A stretch of DNA of 40,718 nt from Phycisphaerae bacterium (GTDB lineage: Bacteria > Planctomycetota > Phycisphaerae > Phycisphaerales > SM1A02). Below the pieces are notes generated by a model. That model was given only the letters and a program-made list of their open reading frames with translations, did not search any database and was not told the origin of the DNA. Below are positions 18,621 through 27,422 of this stretch, in pieces. The position numbers and the translations under genes were made by a program. The DNA lies in assembly GCA_002716385.1 (NCBI GenBank), contig PBAX01000028.1, forward strand, positions 1-40,718, written 5' to 3'. Every line of letters begins with the position of its first letter. Position 1 is the first letter of the stretch.

Positions 18621-19933
18621 TCCGCGACTTCCTGCGGATCGTCCGGTGCCAGGCGGGTCATGATCCTGGCGCCGACGGCATCACCCCAGACGTTGACCGT
18701 GGTTCTGCACATGTCCAGGATTCGATCGACGCCGAGTATGACGCCGATGGCGGCAACCGGAAGCATCAGTCCAGTGCCCTCGAGCGATCCGTTCACTGCT
18801 GAGATCACGATCACCATCGTGACGAGTCCTGCCGAAGGAATGCCCGCAGCCCCAACGGCGGCGAGGGTGGCGGTGATGACCACGATGATCAATTGGGACA
18901 TGCTCAGATCGATGCCGTAGAGCTGGAACAGGAACACCACGGCAACCGCTTCGTAGAGTGCGGTCCCATCCATGTTGATCGTGGAGCCGAGCGGTAGCAC
19001 GAAGTTCGATGCCCGCTTTGAGCAGCCCGCTTCAAGTTCGGCGGTCTCCATCGTGACCGGCAGGGTTGCCGAACTCGAGTCGGTTCCAAATGCTGTGAGC
19101 AGGGCGGGCTTCATCTTCGCCATGAATGCGTAGGGGTTCACGCCCCCAAGGAGCCAGAGTATCAGTGGAAGCACGACCACCATGTGGAACAGCAGACCGA
19201 CGAAGACGACACCCATGTAGCTGCCAAGAGGCCCGATGAGTTCCGCCAGTCCGATCTTGCCGACCGTCCAGGCGAGCAGGAAGAAGACGCCAAGGGGAGT
19301 GAGCCAGATCACCCATTGGATCATGATCATCAGACCCTCGAACATGGCATCAAAGAAATCGCGAGCCGGTTTGGTTCGCTCTCCGCCGGCGGCCAACGCC
19401 AATCCGAGAACCATGGCGAAGACGATGAGCCCCAATGGTCTCGGTGCAGCCATTTCAGTGACGATGTTGGATGGTATGACCTGCTTGAGAATGTTGTTCC
19501 AGGCGCCGCCCATGGATTGGCCTTCGACCTTGCCCTTGAGCACGGTGTCGGAATCGAAGGAGGTCTCGCCTGCGGCGGCGACCTGAGCCTGCACTTCAGC
19601 GGGTAGATCTCCCGGTTGGATGATGGTGACCAGAGTGGTGCCGATGATGACGGCTATCAGCATTGTGCCGAAGTAGTACGCCAGAGTGGCAAGGCCAAGT
19701 TTTCCGAGCTTGGACGGATCGCCGATTCGAGTGATTCCGACGACGACACTGAAGAAGATGAGTGGTATGACCAGCAGTTTCAACGGCCGAATGAGAACCA
19801 GATCGCCAGCGGCCTTCGTCCAGTGCATGGAGTCGATCAGGCTTTCGGCGTCATAGAGCATGAACTGCCCGTACAGAACGCCCAGAAGCATTCCAAGGAT
19901 GATCAGCAATGTCAGCAGGTTGGCCTTCTTCAT
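18617..19933 (-). CDS. Dicarboxylate/amino acid:cation symporter (DAACS, GltP/DctA-like)
   Basis: A 438-residue inner-membrane secondary transporter of the glutamate/aspartate/dicarboxylate family, with about eight membrane helices and two re-entrant hairpins. Hallmarks are [13 protein letters not shown] (the Ser-rich tip of the first hairpin), [18 protein letters not shown] (the NMDGT sodium-site motif) and [14 protein letters not shown] in the second hairpin. An insert of about 35 residues ([20 protein letters not shown] and on) lies in the loop after helix 3, where length varies in this family. It begins 29 bases after aspS and is probably cotranscribed. The substrate may be glutamate, aspartate or C4-dicarboxylates. 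Confidence 0.87.
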   Translation of the reverse strand: MKKANLLTLLIILGMLLGVLYGQFMLYDAESLIDSMHWTKAAGDLVLIRPLKLLVIPLIFFSVVVGITRIGDPSKLGKLGLATLAYYFGTMLIAVIIGTTLVTIIQPGDLPAEVQAQVAAAGETSFDSDTVLKGKVEGQSMGGAWNNILKQVIPSNIVTEMAAPRPLGLIVFAMVLGLALAAGGERTKPARDFFDAMFEGLMIMIQWVIWLTPLGVFFLLAWTVGKIGLAELIGPLGSYMGVVFVGLLFHMVVVLPLILWLLGGVNPYAFMAKMKPALLTAFGTDSSSATLPVTMETAELEAGCSKRASNFVLPLGSTINMDGTALYEAVAVVFLFQLYGIDLSMSQLIIVVITATLAAVGAAGIPSAGLVTMVIVISAVNGSLEGTGLMLPVAAIGVILGVDRILDMCRTTVNVWGDAVGARIMTRLAPDDPQEVAD

Positions 19934-19962
19934 GGGCCTGAGACTACCCGATCCCGGCCTGT

Positions 19963-21747
19963 TCAGTCGGAGTCGGGCTGCTCGACGATCGACAATTGAA
20001 GTTCCTCAAGCTGAGCCATGTCGACGGGGCCAGGTGCCTGAGACATCAGATCGCCACCATTCTGGGTCTTAGGGAAGGCAATGACGTCCCGGATGTTGTC
20101 GGTTCCCGCCAGAAGCATGACCAGCCGATCCAACCCGAAGGCGATGCCGCCGTGTGGTGGGGCTCCGTATCGAAGCGCATCCAGGAGAAATCCGAACTTG
20201 CTCTTGGCTTCTTCCTCGGAGAGGTTGAGCAGGGAGAACACGGTCTTCTGGACGTTCGGATCGTGGATACGAATGGAACCACCGCCGGCTTCCGAGCCGT
20301 TGACGACGAAGTCGTATCCATCGGAAAGACATTTGCCCGGATTCGACTCGAGGATCTCGAGTTGATCAGCTCTTGGTGCCGTGAACGGATGGTGTTCACT
20401 GGCCCATCGCTTCCCGTCCTCGTCCCATTTGAACATCGGGAAGTCGACCACCCACAGCGCATCATGCCTGCCCTCCGGAATCAGATCCAGATCAGCGGCT
20501 GCGGCCAGCCGAACAGCGCCCAGCGCCGTGTTCGCGATGTCACGTGTATCGGCGGTGAACAGGACCGCGTCACCTGGTTGAAGTCCGAGCAAGGAGACCA
20601 GCTCTTCGCCGATGCCATCAAGGAACTTGGCGATGCCGGTTTCAAATCCATTGGCGGTGTACTTCACGGTGGGGAGTCCGCCTGCTCCATGGGTTCTGGC
20701 CACCTCGTTGTAGCCGTCCGTGACTTTTCTGGAGAAGGATTCGGCGGCTCCGGGAACGCGTATCGCCTTCACGACGCCATCCTCCTTGGCCAATGCTTCG
20801 GTGAAGACGCGGAATTCGGTCCTGGCTGCCAGTTCCGATACATCCTGAAGTTCGAGATCGAAGCGGAGATCCGGGCGATCGGAACCGAATCGCTCCATGG
20901 CTTCGGACCATGGCATTCGCGGGATATCTCCCAGATCCACATCCACGACCTTCTTGAAGACCGCTCGCATGAAGCCTTCCATAAGATCGAGAATGTCATC
21001 TCTCTCGACGAAGGACATCTCGAGGTCAATCTGGGTGAATTCGGCCTGACGATCGGCACGGGGGTCCTCGTCTCTGAGGCACTTGCAGATCTGGAGATAA
21101 CGGTCGCATCCGGCCACCATGAGGATCTGCTTGAAGATCTGAGGACTCTGTGGAAGCGCGTACCACTCCCCGGGATAGATCCTGGAGGGAACGATGAAGT
21201 CGCGAGCCCCCTCGGGGGTGCTCTTGATCAGCAGTGGCGTCTCGATCTCGAGGAAGCCGTGCTCATCGAAGTATTCCCGTGTGATTCTCGCCACGAGGTG
21301 ACGTATTCGCAGGATCTCCTGCATGCGTGGTCGCCGCAGATCGATGTATCGATACTTGAGTCGGACTTCCTCCGAGATCTTCTCGCCATCATGTTCATCC
21401 GGAAGGATGGGGGGATTGTCGGTTCTATTCAGGACCTCGACCGTCTGTCCGATCACTTCGATTCCGCCGGTGGCCAGTTTCTCGTTGGCCTTGCCTTGGC
21501 GTGGCTGCACGACGCCCTTGATCGCGACGACATCCTCCCGCCGCAGCGAGTGGGCGTTCTCAACCGTCTGTTCATCGCAGTCCTCGAGATTGAACACGAC
21601 CTGGGTGATTCCACCCCGATCCCTGAGATCGATGAAGGCCAGTCCCTTGCCCTGGTCGCGAAAGTTGTTGACCCAACCTGCCAGAACGACGGTATCCCCG
21701 GAATGTGACTCGCGGAGTTCGCCGCAATCATGGGTTCGCTTCATCAT
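19963..21747 (-). CDS. aspS: Aspartyl-tRNA synthetase
   Basis: A class IIb synthetase of 594 residues, the bacterial size that includes the GAD insertion domain. An N-terminal OB-fold (AGWVNNFRDQGKGLAFIDLRDR) is followed by KYRYIDLRRPRMQEI, motif 2 (CLRDEDPRADRQAEFTQIDL) and the C-terminal motif 3 region GGIAFGLDRLVMLLAG. Two start codons are adjacent (21747 and 21744). I cannot tell from the sequence whether it is discriminating or also charges tRNA(Asn). It leads a two-gene unit with the symporter downstream, and diverges from lpxB across 131 bases. Confidence 0.94.
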   Translation of the reverse strand: MMKRTHDCGELRESHSGDTVVLAGWVNNFRDQGKGLAFIDLRDRGGITQVVFNLEDCDEQTVENAHSLRREDVVAIKGVVQPRQGKANEKLATGGIEVIGQTVEVLNRTDNPPILPDEHDGEKISEEVRLKYRYIDLRRPRMQEILRIRHLVARITREYFDEHGFLEIETPLLIKSTPEGARDFIVPSRIYPGEWYALPQSPQIFKQILMVAGCDRYLQICKCLRDEDPRADRQAEFTQIDLEMSFVERDDILDLMEGFMRAVFKKVVDVDLGDIPRMPWSEAMERFGSDRPDLRFDLELQDVSELAARTEFRVFTEALAKEDGVVKAIRVPGAAESFSRKVTDGYNEVARTHGAGGLPTVKYTANGFETGIAKFLDGIGEELVSLLGLQPGDAVLFTADTRDIANTALGAVRLAAAADLDLIPEGRHDALWVVDFPMFKWDEDGKRWASEHHPFTAPRADQLEILESNPGKCLSDGYDFVVNGSEAGGGSIRIHDPNVQKTVFSLLNLSEEEAKSKFGFLLDALRYGAPPHGGIAFGLDRLVMLLAGTDNIRDVIAFPKTQNGGDLMSQAPGPVDMAQLEELQLSIVEQPDSD

Positions 21748-21878
21748 TGATCCAGATCCTCATGAAGGCCCCTTGATGGGGCTGGGAAGTGAAAGCACGG
21801 CATGGTAACGGCCTCTCTCGATTCAGGGTCGTACAATCCGAATCTGACGAGCCGATACAGGAGTCCCGGGTACCCCAT

Positions 21879-23003
21879 ATGACGAAGACACTCCTTTTTA
21901 CCGCCTTTGAGCCCAGTGGTGATCGTCTCGCGGCAAGCGTGATCCGTCGCCTGCGTGCTGAGCATCCAGATCTGTCCATCCATGCCTGGGGTGGCTCGGG
22001 GATGGCAGAGGCGGGTGCGAAGCTCCATGAAAACACGGTTGAGCATGCAGCCATGGGGCTGGGGGCCGTGGCGCACGTTCGTCGGGTCCGTCGTATCCAG
22101 AAGGCGATCCTTGAATGGAGTTCCAGGCATCGGCCCGACGGCCTGATCCCCGTGGATTCTCCAGCCGCGAATTTTCCGGTATGCAAGGCACTTCATCCAC
22201 GAGGTGTCCGTGTGGTGCATCTGGCGGCACCGCAACTCTGGGCCTGGGCTCCATGGCGATCCCGCAAACTCAGGAAATGCACCGATCAGGTTTTGTGCCT
22301 GCTTCCGTTCGAGCCCGAATGGTTCGCCTCGCGTTCCATTCCGGCGAGATTCGTGGGACATCCGGCCATCAACCGTGAACTCGACATGCCGGCGATGACG
22401 GCTGAGGTCGACTCTTTTCAGGAAGGCGAACCACGTTTGCTTCTGATGCCCGGATCCCGTAATCAGGAGATCGATCGCAACGTCCCGTTGATGCGAGAGG
22501 TCTCTCGAACTCTGATGGCACGACATCCGCACATGGTGATCGCCATGACGGCTGTGGATGAAGAGCGGAAGCGTCGCATTCAGGCTTGTCTTGGTCGACA
22601 TGATGCAATAGAGCTCATCGTCGGTCAGCGAGATGCCGCCTTGCACTGGTCCCAACTGGTCCTGGCCGTATCGGGAACCGTCACACTTGACATCATGCGT
22701 CATGGTCGGCCGATGGTGGGGGTCTACCGAACGGGCCCTGTTGGAAGTATCGGCGGGCGGATTCTCCTGACGACGCCGAATCGTCTTCTGCCCAATCTGA
22801 TCGCGGGTAATCGCATCGTCCCCGAATTCGTCCCGCATTGGGGCGGCAGCGGTCCGGTCTGTACCGAAGTCGACAGGCTGCTTGAGTCGGAGGACCTTCG
22901 TCGTCGACAGGTGGACGCAATACAGAAGTCCCTCTTGCCCTATCAGGGCAAGGAGTTCGCCAGAGAGGCGGCCAATTCCATCATGGAGATCGTGGCGGAC
23001 TAG
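21879..23003 (+). CDS. lpxB: Lipid A disaccharide synthase
   Basis: LpxB joins UDP-2,3-diacylglucosamine and lipid X into the lipid A disaccharide at the cytoplasmic face of the inner membrane. The 374-residue product has the family layout: LLFTAFEPSGDRLAA (family GExSGD region, here with Pro), HAWGGSGMAEAG, HLAAPQLWAWAPWR, LLMPGSRNQEI and VSGTVTLDIMRHGRPMV. ATG 21879 is chosen because homology begins there, with GGAG upstream. The presence of lpxB argues for an LPS-bearing outer membrane. It stands alone on its strand, and its stop overlaps the converging nuclease-like gene. Confidence 0.88.
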   Translation: MTKTLLFTAFEPSGDRLAASVIRRLRAEHPDLSIHAWGGSGMAEAGAKLHENTVEHAAMGLGAVAHVRRVRRIQKAILEWSSRHRPDGLIPVDSPAANFPVCKALHPRGVRVVHLAAPQLWAWAPWRSRKLRKCTDQVLCLLPFEPEWFASRSIPARFVGHPAINRELDMPAMTAEVDSFQEGEPRLLLMPGSRNQEIDRNVPLMREVSRTLMARHPHMVIAMTAVDEERKRRIQACLGRHDAIELIVGQRDAALHWSQLVLAVSGTVTLDIMRHGRPMVGVYRTGPVGSIGGRILLTTPNRLLPNLIAGNRIVPEFVPHWGGSGPVCTEVDRLLESEDLRRRQVDAIQKSLLPYQGKEFAREAANSIMEIVAD

Positions 23004-23644
23004 TAGTGGCGGACCGGATAGATCCGAGCTGTGCAGAACTGGTTGCCCAGACGATCGCTGATCGGGATGACCCGACTAGTTGGTGCAGCGATGGGCAATC
23101 CCTTTTCCAGACACTTGTCCTGCCATATGCCCAGATCATGGTCGGCGATCTCGGCTGTTGCCGTGAACAGGAGAATGAGCAGTCCCGCATGCAGGATGCC
23201 CTTGTCCATGCTCAGTTTGGTCACATCCTCTCGAACCGTGGAAAGGAGGTTCGAGGAGTAGGCGGGATTGCCGCCTACCTCGGTGAACTGGGAGACGACC
23301 TTCACCTCCAGCCAGAATGCGTCTTCGAGCGCGACGGCCGTCTCGTCCTCGAAGAGTGTCGAGGCCGTCTCCGGGACCTCGAGTGTCCTGCCATCGGGCG
23401 TGAGCACGAGATCGCATCGATCGCCGACGGATCGGCGGCGATGCTTTCTGGCCTTCGGATATCGAACTTCCCTGTGAACGCCATAGGAGGCGGCATGCAG
23501 CGTGGAAGCGAGTAGCTCATGCAGAGTCACTTCATCCCTGGCATCAAGTCCCAAGACGGATTGCTCCGTCTTGAGCCGGTTCTCCTCTTCATGCAGGCCG
23601 GCTTCAATCGCGTCCGTCAGGGATGCGACACACCAGCGATGCAT
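23000..23644 (-). CDS. Predicted PD-(D/E)XK nuclease-like protein
   Basis: A 214-residue soluble protein not recognised at gene level. It has a plausible PD-(D/E)XK nuclease core: a Glu in an N-terminal helix (VTLHELLAST, near 43), a strand REVRYP, Asp78 in GDRCDLVL and Glu113-x-Lys115 in FWLEVKVVSQF, with about 34 residues between Asp and ExK. A long hydrophobic strand-helix (AGLLILLFTA) follows. The start is uncertain: ATG 23644, or TTG 23674 overlapping the symporter stop, which would add ten residues. It is the third gene after two sodium symporters. No methylase or other restriction partner is visible. Its function cannot be read from context. Confidence 0.5.
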   Translation of the reverse strand: MHRWCVASLTDAIEAGLHEEENRLKTEQSVLGLDARDEVTLHELLASTLHAASYGVHREVRYPKARKHRRRSVGDRCDLVLTPDGRTLEVPETASTLFEDETAVALEDAFWLEVKVVSQFTEVGGNPAYSSNLLSTVREDVTKLSMDKGILHAGLLILLFTATAEIADHDLGIWQDKCLEKGLPIAAPTSRVIPISDRLGNQFCTARIYPVRHY

Positions 23645-23670
23645 GATCGGATCAATCTTCAATGCTTTCT

Positions 23671-25521
23671 TCAATCCTTGTCGTAAGGCTTGATTTCACC
23701 AGATCGAAGTCGTCGGAAATAACCGTGGTACGCGGTCATGGCAACCACGCCGAAGATCAGCATGATCGGGATGTTCGACCAGAGCATGATGCCGGTACCG
23801 AGATCCGAGAGATTGCCGATCTCCTTGGTGGTCTTCACGATCGGGAGTGTCGCGACCACGATCAGCAGGCAGTAGATGATCTTGTAGAAGGGGATCACGG
23901 CTTGGGAAAATCTTCCGAACAGGAAGACGATGGCCTGTTCGCCGTAGTAGCTCCATGAGATCATCGTCGAGATGGCAAAGAGCCAGGCGGCGATGAGAAT
24001 CATCCAGGTGCCCAGACCGGGAATGACCCGGTTGATCGCATAGGCGGTCAGGGAGGCGCCCTTGTATTCCTTGTAGAGACCCGGGAAGGCCAGTTTCAGT
24101 TCACCGGTTTCAACGAGGTGATCGAAGTGGCTGACCGAGCTGTCCTTGGTCGAGACCGGTTCCCATCGAATGTACGAATCCTGGCCTGCCTCCTCCGGGA
24201 TCTTGACCTCTCCGTAGAAGATGGCGCGGTTCGATTCCGTGTCCTTGTGCACCTTGTCGCCACCTTCGACCACGACCATCACCATGTCGCCGTCCCGCCA
24301 GCCCTTGCCGTCGATCTTGCGTGATTCGGTCGTTCTTTTCGGAAGAGAGGTCTTGCCAGCAAGAGATGTGTCGTCGGTTTCCTCGCTTATTCTGAATGAA
24401 GTGGGTTCGCCGACGATCCAATGATGCGGATCATCATCGGCTTCGGTGGCATCCAAAACGATGACGGTCGGCGGCACCTCCCAGATACCGTCATGGCCTT
24501 CCCCGTCACCACCTCTGGTCAAGGCACCAGTCGAGAGGATGACCAAGGCGGTCAGTGTGCAGACGATGATCGTGTCGATGAAGGGTTCGAGTCCCGCCAC
24601 CACCGATTCGCTGACCGGCTCATTGGTTCGAGCTGCGGAGTGGGCGATTGGTGACGAACCCTGGCCGGATTCACTGGAGAACAAGGCTCGCTTCATTCCC
24701 CAGAGGAAGGCGTAGCCGGCTGCACCACCAAGGAAGGCTCCGCCAGCTTCGGACGGCTCAAAGGCACTTCGGAAGATCAGGGCGATCAGGGAGGGGATCT
24801 GGTCGATTTCGAACGCCAGGACGACGATGGCCGTGATGATGTACATCAGACACATGAACGGGACCAGGAAGCCGGCGACTTGGCCGATTCGCTTGATCCC
24901 ACCAAGGATGACCATGGCGACGACGATCGCAAGGATCATGCCGGTCACCCATTTTTCCATGGCCAATGCTTCACGCGAGATGTCTCCCACGCTCCAAGCC
25001 TGGAACATGTTTCCACCGGTGATGGTCGAGATCAGGAGCGTGAAGCAGAAGATGACGCCGAGAATGGTTCCCAGCCATCCAAGTCCCCATTTCTTCATGC
25101 CCTTGGCGACGACGAACATGGGGCCACCATGAGGATTGTCTGGATCGTCCATGTTCCTGTAGAGCATGGATTGGCAGACTTCTGTGCTCTTCAAGGCCAT
25201 GCCGACAATACCGACCACCCACATCCAGAAGACAGCGCCGGGTCCACCAAGCGCGATGGCGATGGCGACGCCCGCGATGTTGCCCAGACCGACGGTGGCG
25301 GACAGTGCGGCTGACAGGGCTTGGAAGTGATTGATGGCGCCGGGATCATCCGGATCGTCGTACCGACCGGTGGTTACGGCGATGCCATGGGTGAGGCTTC
25401 GCCACTGGCAGAATCCCGTCCACAGAGTGAACAGTACGCCGACTCCCAGCACGGTGTACAGGACCCAGTTGGCCCAGATGACATCGTTGATGTTTCCAAG
25501 GAATTCATTGAATGCGTCCAT
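23671..25521 (-). CDS. Sodium:alanine/glycine symporter (AGCS) with large loop insert
   Basis: A 616-residue amino acid:cation symporter, against roughly 450-540 for the family. The typical core is present: QALSAALSATVGLGNIAGVA (68-87) and GGPGAVFWMWVVGIVGMALK (92-111), then AGYAFLWGMKRALFSSESGQ, an AGCS-type block. Between about 336 and 485 there is a hydrophilic, Asp/Glu-rich insert (EVPPTVIVLDATEADDD, GWRDGDMVMVVVEGGDKVH and so on) that looks beta-rich and globular. The membrane helices resume at NRVIPGLGTWMILIAA. It lies 32 bases after the NSS symporter gene and just before the nuclease-like gene. The likely substrate is alanine or glycine. Confidence 0.85.
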   Translation of the reverse strand: MDAFNEFLGNINDVIWANWVLYTVLGVGVLFTLWTGFCQWRSLTHGIAVTTGRYDDPDDPGAINHFQALSAALSATVGLGNIAGVAIAIALGGPGAVFWMWVVGIVGMALKSTEVCQSMLYRNMDDPDNPHGGPMFVVAKGMKKWGLGWLGTILGVIFCFTLLISTITGGNMFQAWSVGDISREALAMEKWVTGMILAIVVAMVILGGIKRIGQVAGFLVPFMCLMYIITAIVVLAFEIDQIPSLIALIFRSAFEPSEAGGAFLGGAAGYAFLWGMKRALFSSESGQGSSPIAHSAARTNEPVSESVVAGLEPFIDTIIVCTLTALVILSTGALTRGGDGEGHDGIWEVPPTVIVLDATEADDDPHHWIVGEPTSFRISEETDDTSLAGKTSLPKRTTESRKIDGKGWRDGDMVMVVVEGGDKVHKDTESNRAIFYGEVKIPEEAGQDSYIRWEPVSTKDSSVSHFDHLVETGELKLAFPGLYKEYKGASLTAYAINRVIPGLGTWMILIAAWLFAISTMISWSYYGEQAIVFLFGRFSQAVIPFYKIIYCLLIVVATLPIVKTTKEIGNLSDLGTGIMLWSNIPIMLIFGVVAMTAYHGYFRRLRSGEIKPYDKD

Positions 25522-25553
25522 GTCCGCTCCGGTTCAGTTGCCAATGTTTGGTG

Positions 25554-27314
25554 TCAGTGCATCAAGTGGAAGGAGATCTCATCCACGTCAATCAGGCCGA
25601 TCTTGTCCAGCAGCACGATGATCACGAGAATCGGTGCGACGAACCGGACAAGGAACAACCACGCTCCGGCGACGACGCCGGAAAGGTCGGAAAGTTCATT
25701 CTTGCGAATCCTGGCTGGCAGAACCCAGCCGGCATAGATCGCGATCAGCAGACCGCCCAGAGGCAGCATCCAGTTGCTGGTCAGCAGATCCATCGTGTCG
25801 AAGAAGCTCTGGCCGTAACCAGGCAGCCATGAGGTCATCTTGAACCCGGCGCTGTTGGCGAAGGCTGAGATGATTCCGAATCCGAAGATGCTGCCACCGA
25901 TGATCCATACGGCCTTGTGTCGTGACCATCCATGGCCATCGATCAGATAGGAGGCGACGACTTCAAGGATCGATATGGCGGAGGTCAACGCGGCGAACAC
26001 CAGCAGTCCGAAGAAGATGATGCCCAGCAGCATGCCGATTTCACCCATCTCGGCGAAGGCCAAAGGCATGCTCATGAAGACCAGGCCGGGGCCACCGCTC
26101 GGATCCTGTCCATAGGAAAAGATGATCGGGAACATCATCATGCAGGCCAGCAGGGCGATGCCGGTATCCAGTCCGGCAATCGCGACGGATTCTCCCACCA
26201 GGGCTCCTGATTGGGAGCGTTGATAGGAGCCGTATGTGATCATCGCGCCCATGCCCAGCGACAGCGTGAAGAAGGCGTGGCCAAGTGCCTCAAGCACGCT
26301 CTTGGGCTCGAGCGAAGTCGGGTCGGGCTTGAAGACGAAGGCCAATGCCTGGTCGAATCCGGTCTGGAAGAAGCCGTAGACCACGAGGGTCAGGATGCAG
26401 AGTATGAGAAGCGGCATGAGGATTCGGCAGGTCCGCTCGATCCCCGAGCTGATTCCGTTGGCGACGACCATGATCGCGATGAACATGAACAAGCCTGCCC
26501 AGAAGGTGCTGGTCCATCCGTCCCCCAGCAGCTGCATGAAGACGGAGGTGACCTGGTCGCGAATCACCGTGCGCCGCTTGATCGTCTCGGCTTCATCACG
26601 AAGTTCAACTTCGGAGAGTGCGCCCACGGCAGCTTGATTCGTTTCGAGTATGTCCTGTCTTGCCTTCTCGAGCTCTGGTTGCGCGGCTTGCACCTGATCT
26701 GCTGCAGCTGCAATCTCGGGATGTTCCCGCAGTTTTACGGGATCTGCCTTTGCGTCGATGGCGCTCTGGTAGTCCTTCCAATGGCTCCAGGTGGAAGGGG
26801 AGAACTGTCGCCGCCAGTTTCGTTCCGCTCGGTCAAGTTCGTATCTGGTCCTGTTCTCGACGACCAGTTCCTGCATCTCCTGATCCGAAGCGGTTGCTCT
26901 GTAGACAAGCGCCTGCGTCTCGGCCTGTTCCCCCATGGGGTTTGTGAAGCCGACGACGGATTTGAGGGTGTAGTCCATCGCCCAGCCGGCGACGACGATG
27001 TAGAACGATCCGATGATGAATCCGCTGAGTACACCGAGCCAGCCCACGATGCTCCAGCCGGTTCGTCGACCTGCCAGTTTGTGGAAGGCCAGAATGGGTT
27101 GTGCCTGTGCGGCCCGGCCAATCATGATCTCGGCAACGAGAATTGGGAGGCCCACCAGAACGATGCAGGCTAGATAGATCAGCACGAACAGGCCACCGCC
27201 GTTCTCACCCGTGATGTACGGGAACTTCCAGATATTGCCGAGGCCGACGGCTGATCCTGATGCTGCCAGGATGAATCCGATACGGCTGCCCCATTGGGAT
27301 CTTTGTTGACTCAT
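25554..27314 (-). CDS. Neurotransmitter:sodium symporter family (NSS, LeuT-fold) with helical insert
   Basis: A 586-residue sodium-coupled amino acid transporter. The NSS signature is clear near the N-terminus: AVGLGNIWKFPYITGENGGG (22-41), which supplies sodium and substrate contacts. Later helices include TLSLGMGAMITYGSYQ and LTSAISILEVVASYLIDG. Between helices 3 and 4 (about residues 121-255) there is a long charged, coiled-coil-like insert, far longer than in LeuT; in the LeuT topology this loop faces outside. ATG 27314 is where homology starts, with GGAG upstream at long spacing. It heads a unit with the AGCS symporter. Confidence 0.87.
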   Translation of the reverse strand: MSQQRSQWGSRIGFILAASGSAVGLGNIWKFPYITGENGGGLFVLIYLACIVLVGLPILVAEIMIGRAAQAQPILAFHKLAGRRTGWSIVGWLGVLSGFIIGSFYIVVAGWAMDYTLKSVVGFTNPMGEQAETQALVYRATASDQEMQELVVENRTRYELDRAERNWRRQFSPSTWSHWKDYQSAIDAKADPVKLREHPEIAAAADQVQAAQPELEKARQDILETNQAAVGALSEVELRDEAETIKRRTVIRDQVTSVFMQLLGDGWTSTFWAGLFMFIAIMVVANGISSGIERTCRILMPLLILCILTLVVYGFFQTGFDQALAFVFKPDPTSLEPKSVLEALGHAFFTLSLGMGAMITYGSYQRSQSGALVGESVAIAGLDTGIALLACMMMFPIIFSYGQDPSGGPGLVFMSMPLAFAEMGEIGMLLGIIFFGLLVFAALTSAISILEVVASYLIDGHGWSRHKAVWIIGGSIFGFGIISAFANSAGFKMTSWLPGYGQSFFDTMDLLTSNWMLPLGGLLIAIYAGWVLPARIRKNELSDLSGVVAGAWLFLVRFVAPILVIIVLLDKIGLIDVDEISFHLMH

Positions 27315-27367
27315 GAGGGCGGTGATCTCCGGAAAAGGGTGGTTCAAGCATCCGCAGCCCGATGATA

Positions 27368-27398
27368 GCCCGATATAGGTCTGCCTTGCAGATCGGGC
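27368..27398. other. Imperfect two-part hairpin between divergent genes
   Basis: GCCCGA (27368-27373) pairs with TCGGGC (27393-27398), and inside it TCTGC (27380-27384) pairs with GCAGA (27388-27392) around a 3-base loop. A 6-base bulge sits on the left side. It lies in the 108-base gap between the NSS symporter and the hypothetical gene at 27423, so it could be part of either leader. It is not placed as a terminator should be. Function unknown. Confidence 0.3.
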
Positions 27399-27422
27399 TT
27401 CCCGGGGCGTCGAGCGGATACG

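Noticed and set aside
19996..21708. Open plus-strand frame of 570 codons opposite aspS
   Set aside because: Long antisense frames come from the codon bias of the real gene; aspS has all synthetase motifs on the other strand and the antisense product has none.
21832..21837. TACAAT upstream of lpxB as a promoter
   Set aside because: The -10 box is good but no acceptable -35 box is found at the right distance, so I did not list it.
21744..22838. Open minus-strand frame of 364 codons opposite lpxB
   Set aside because: No motifs; lpxB on the plus strand is convincing.
26211..27173. Open plus-strand frame opposite the NSS symporter
   Set aside because: It runs antisense to conserved transporter helices and the charged insert; composition looks like a shadow.
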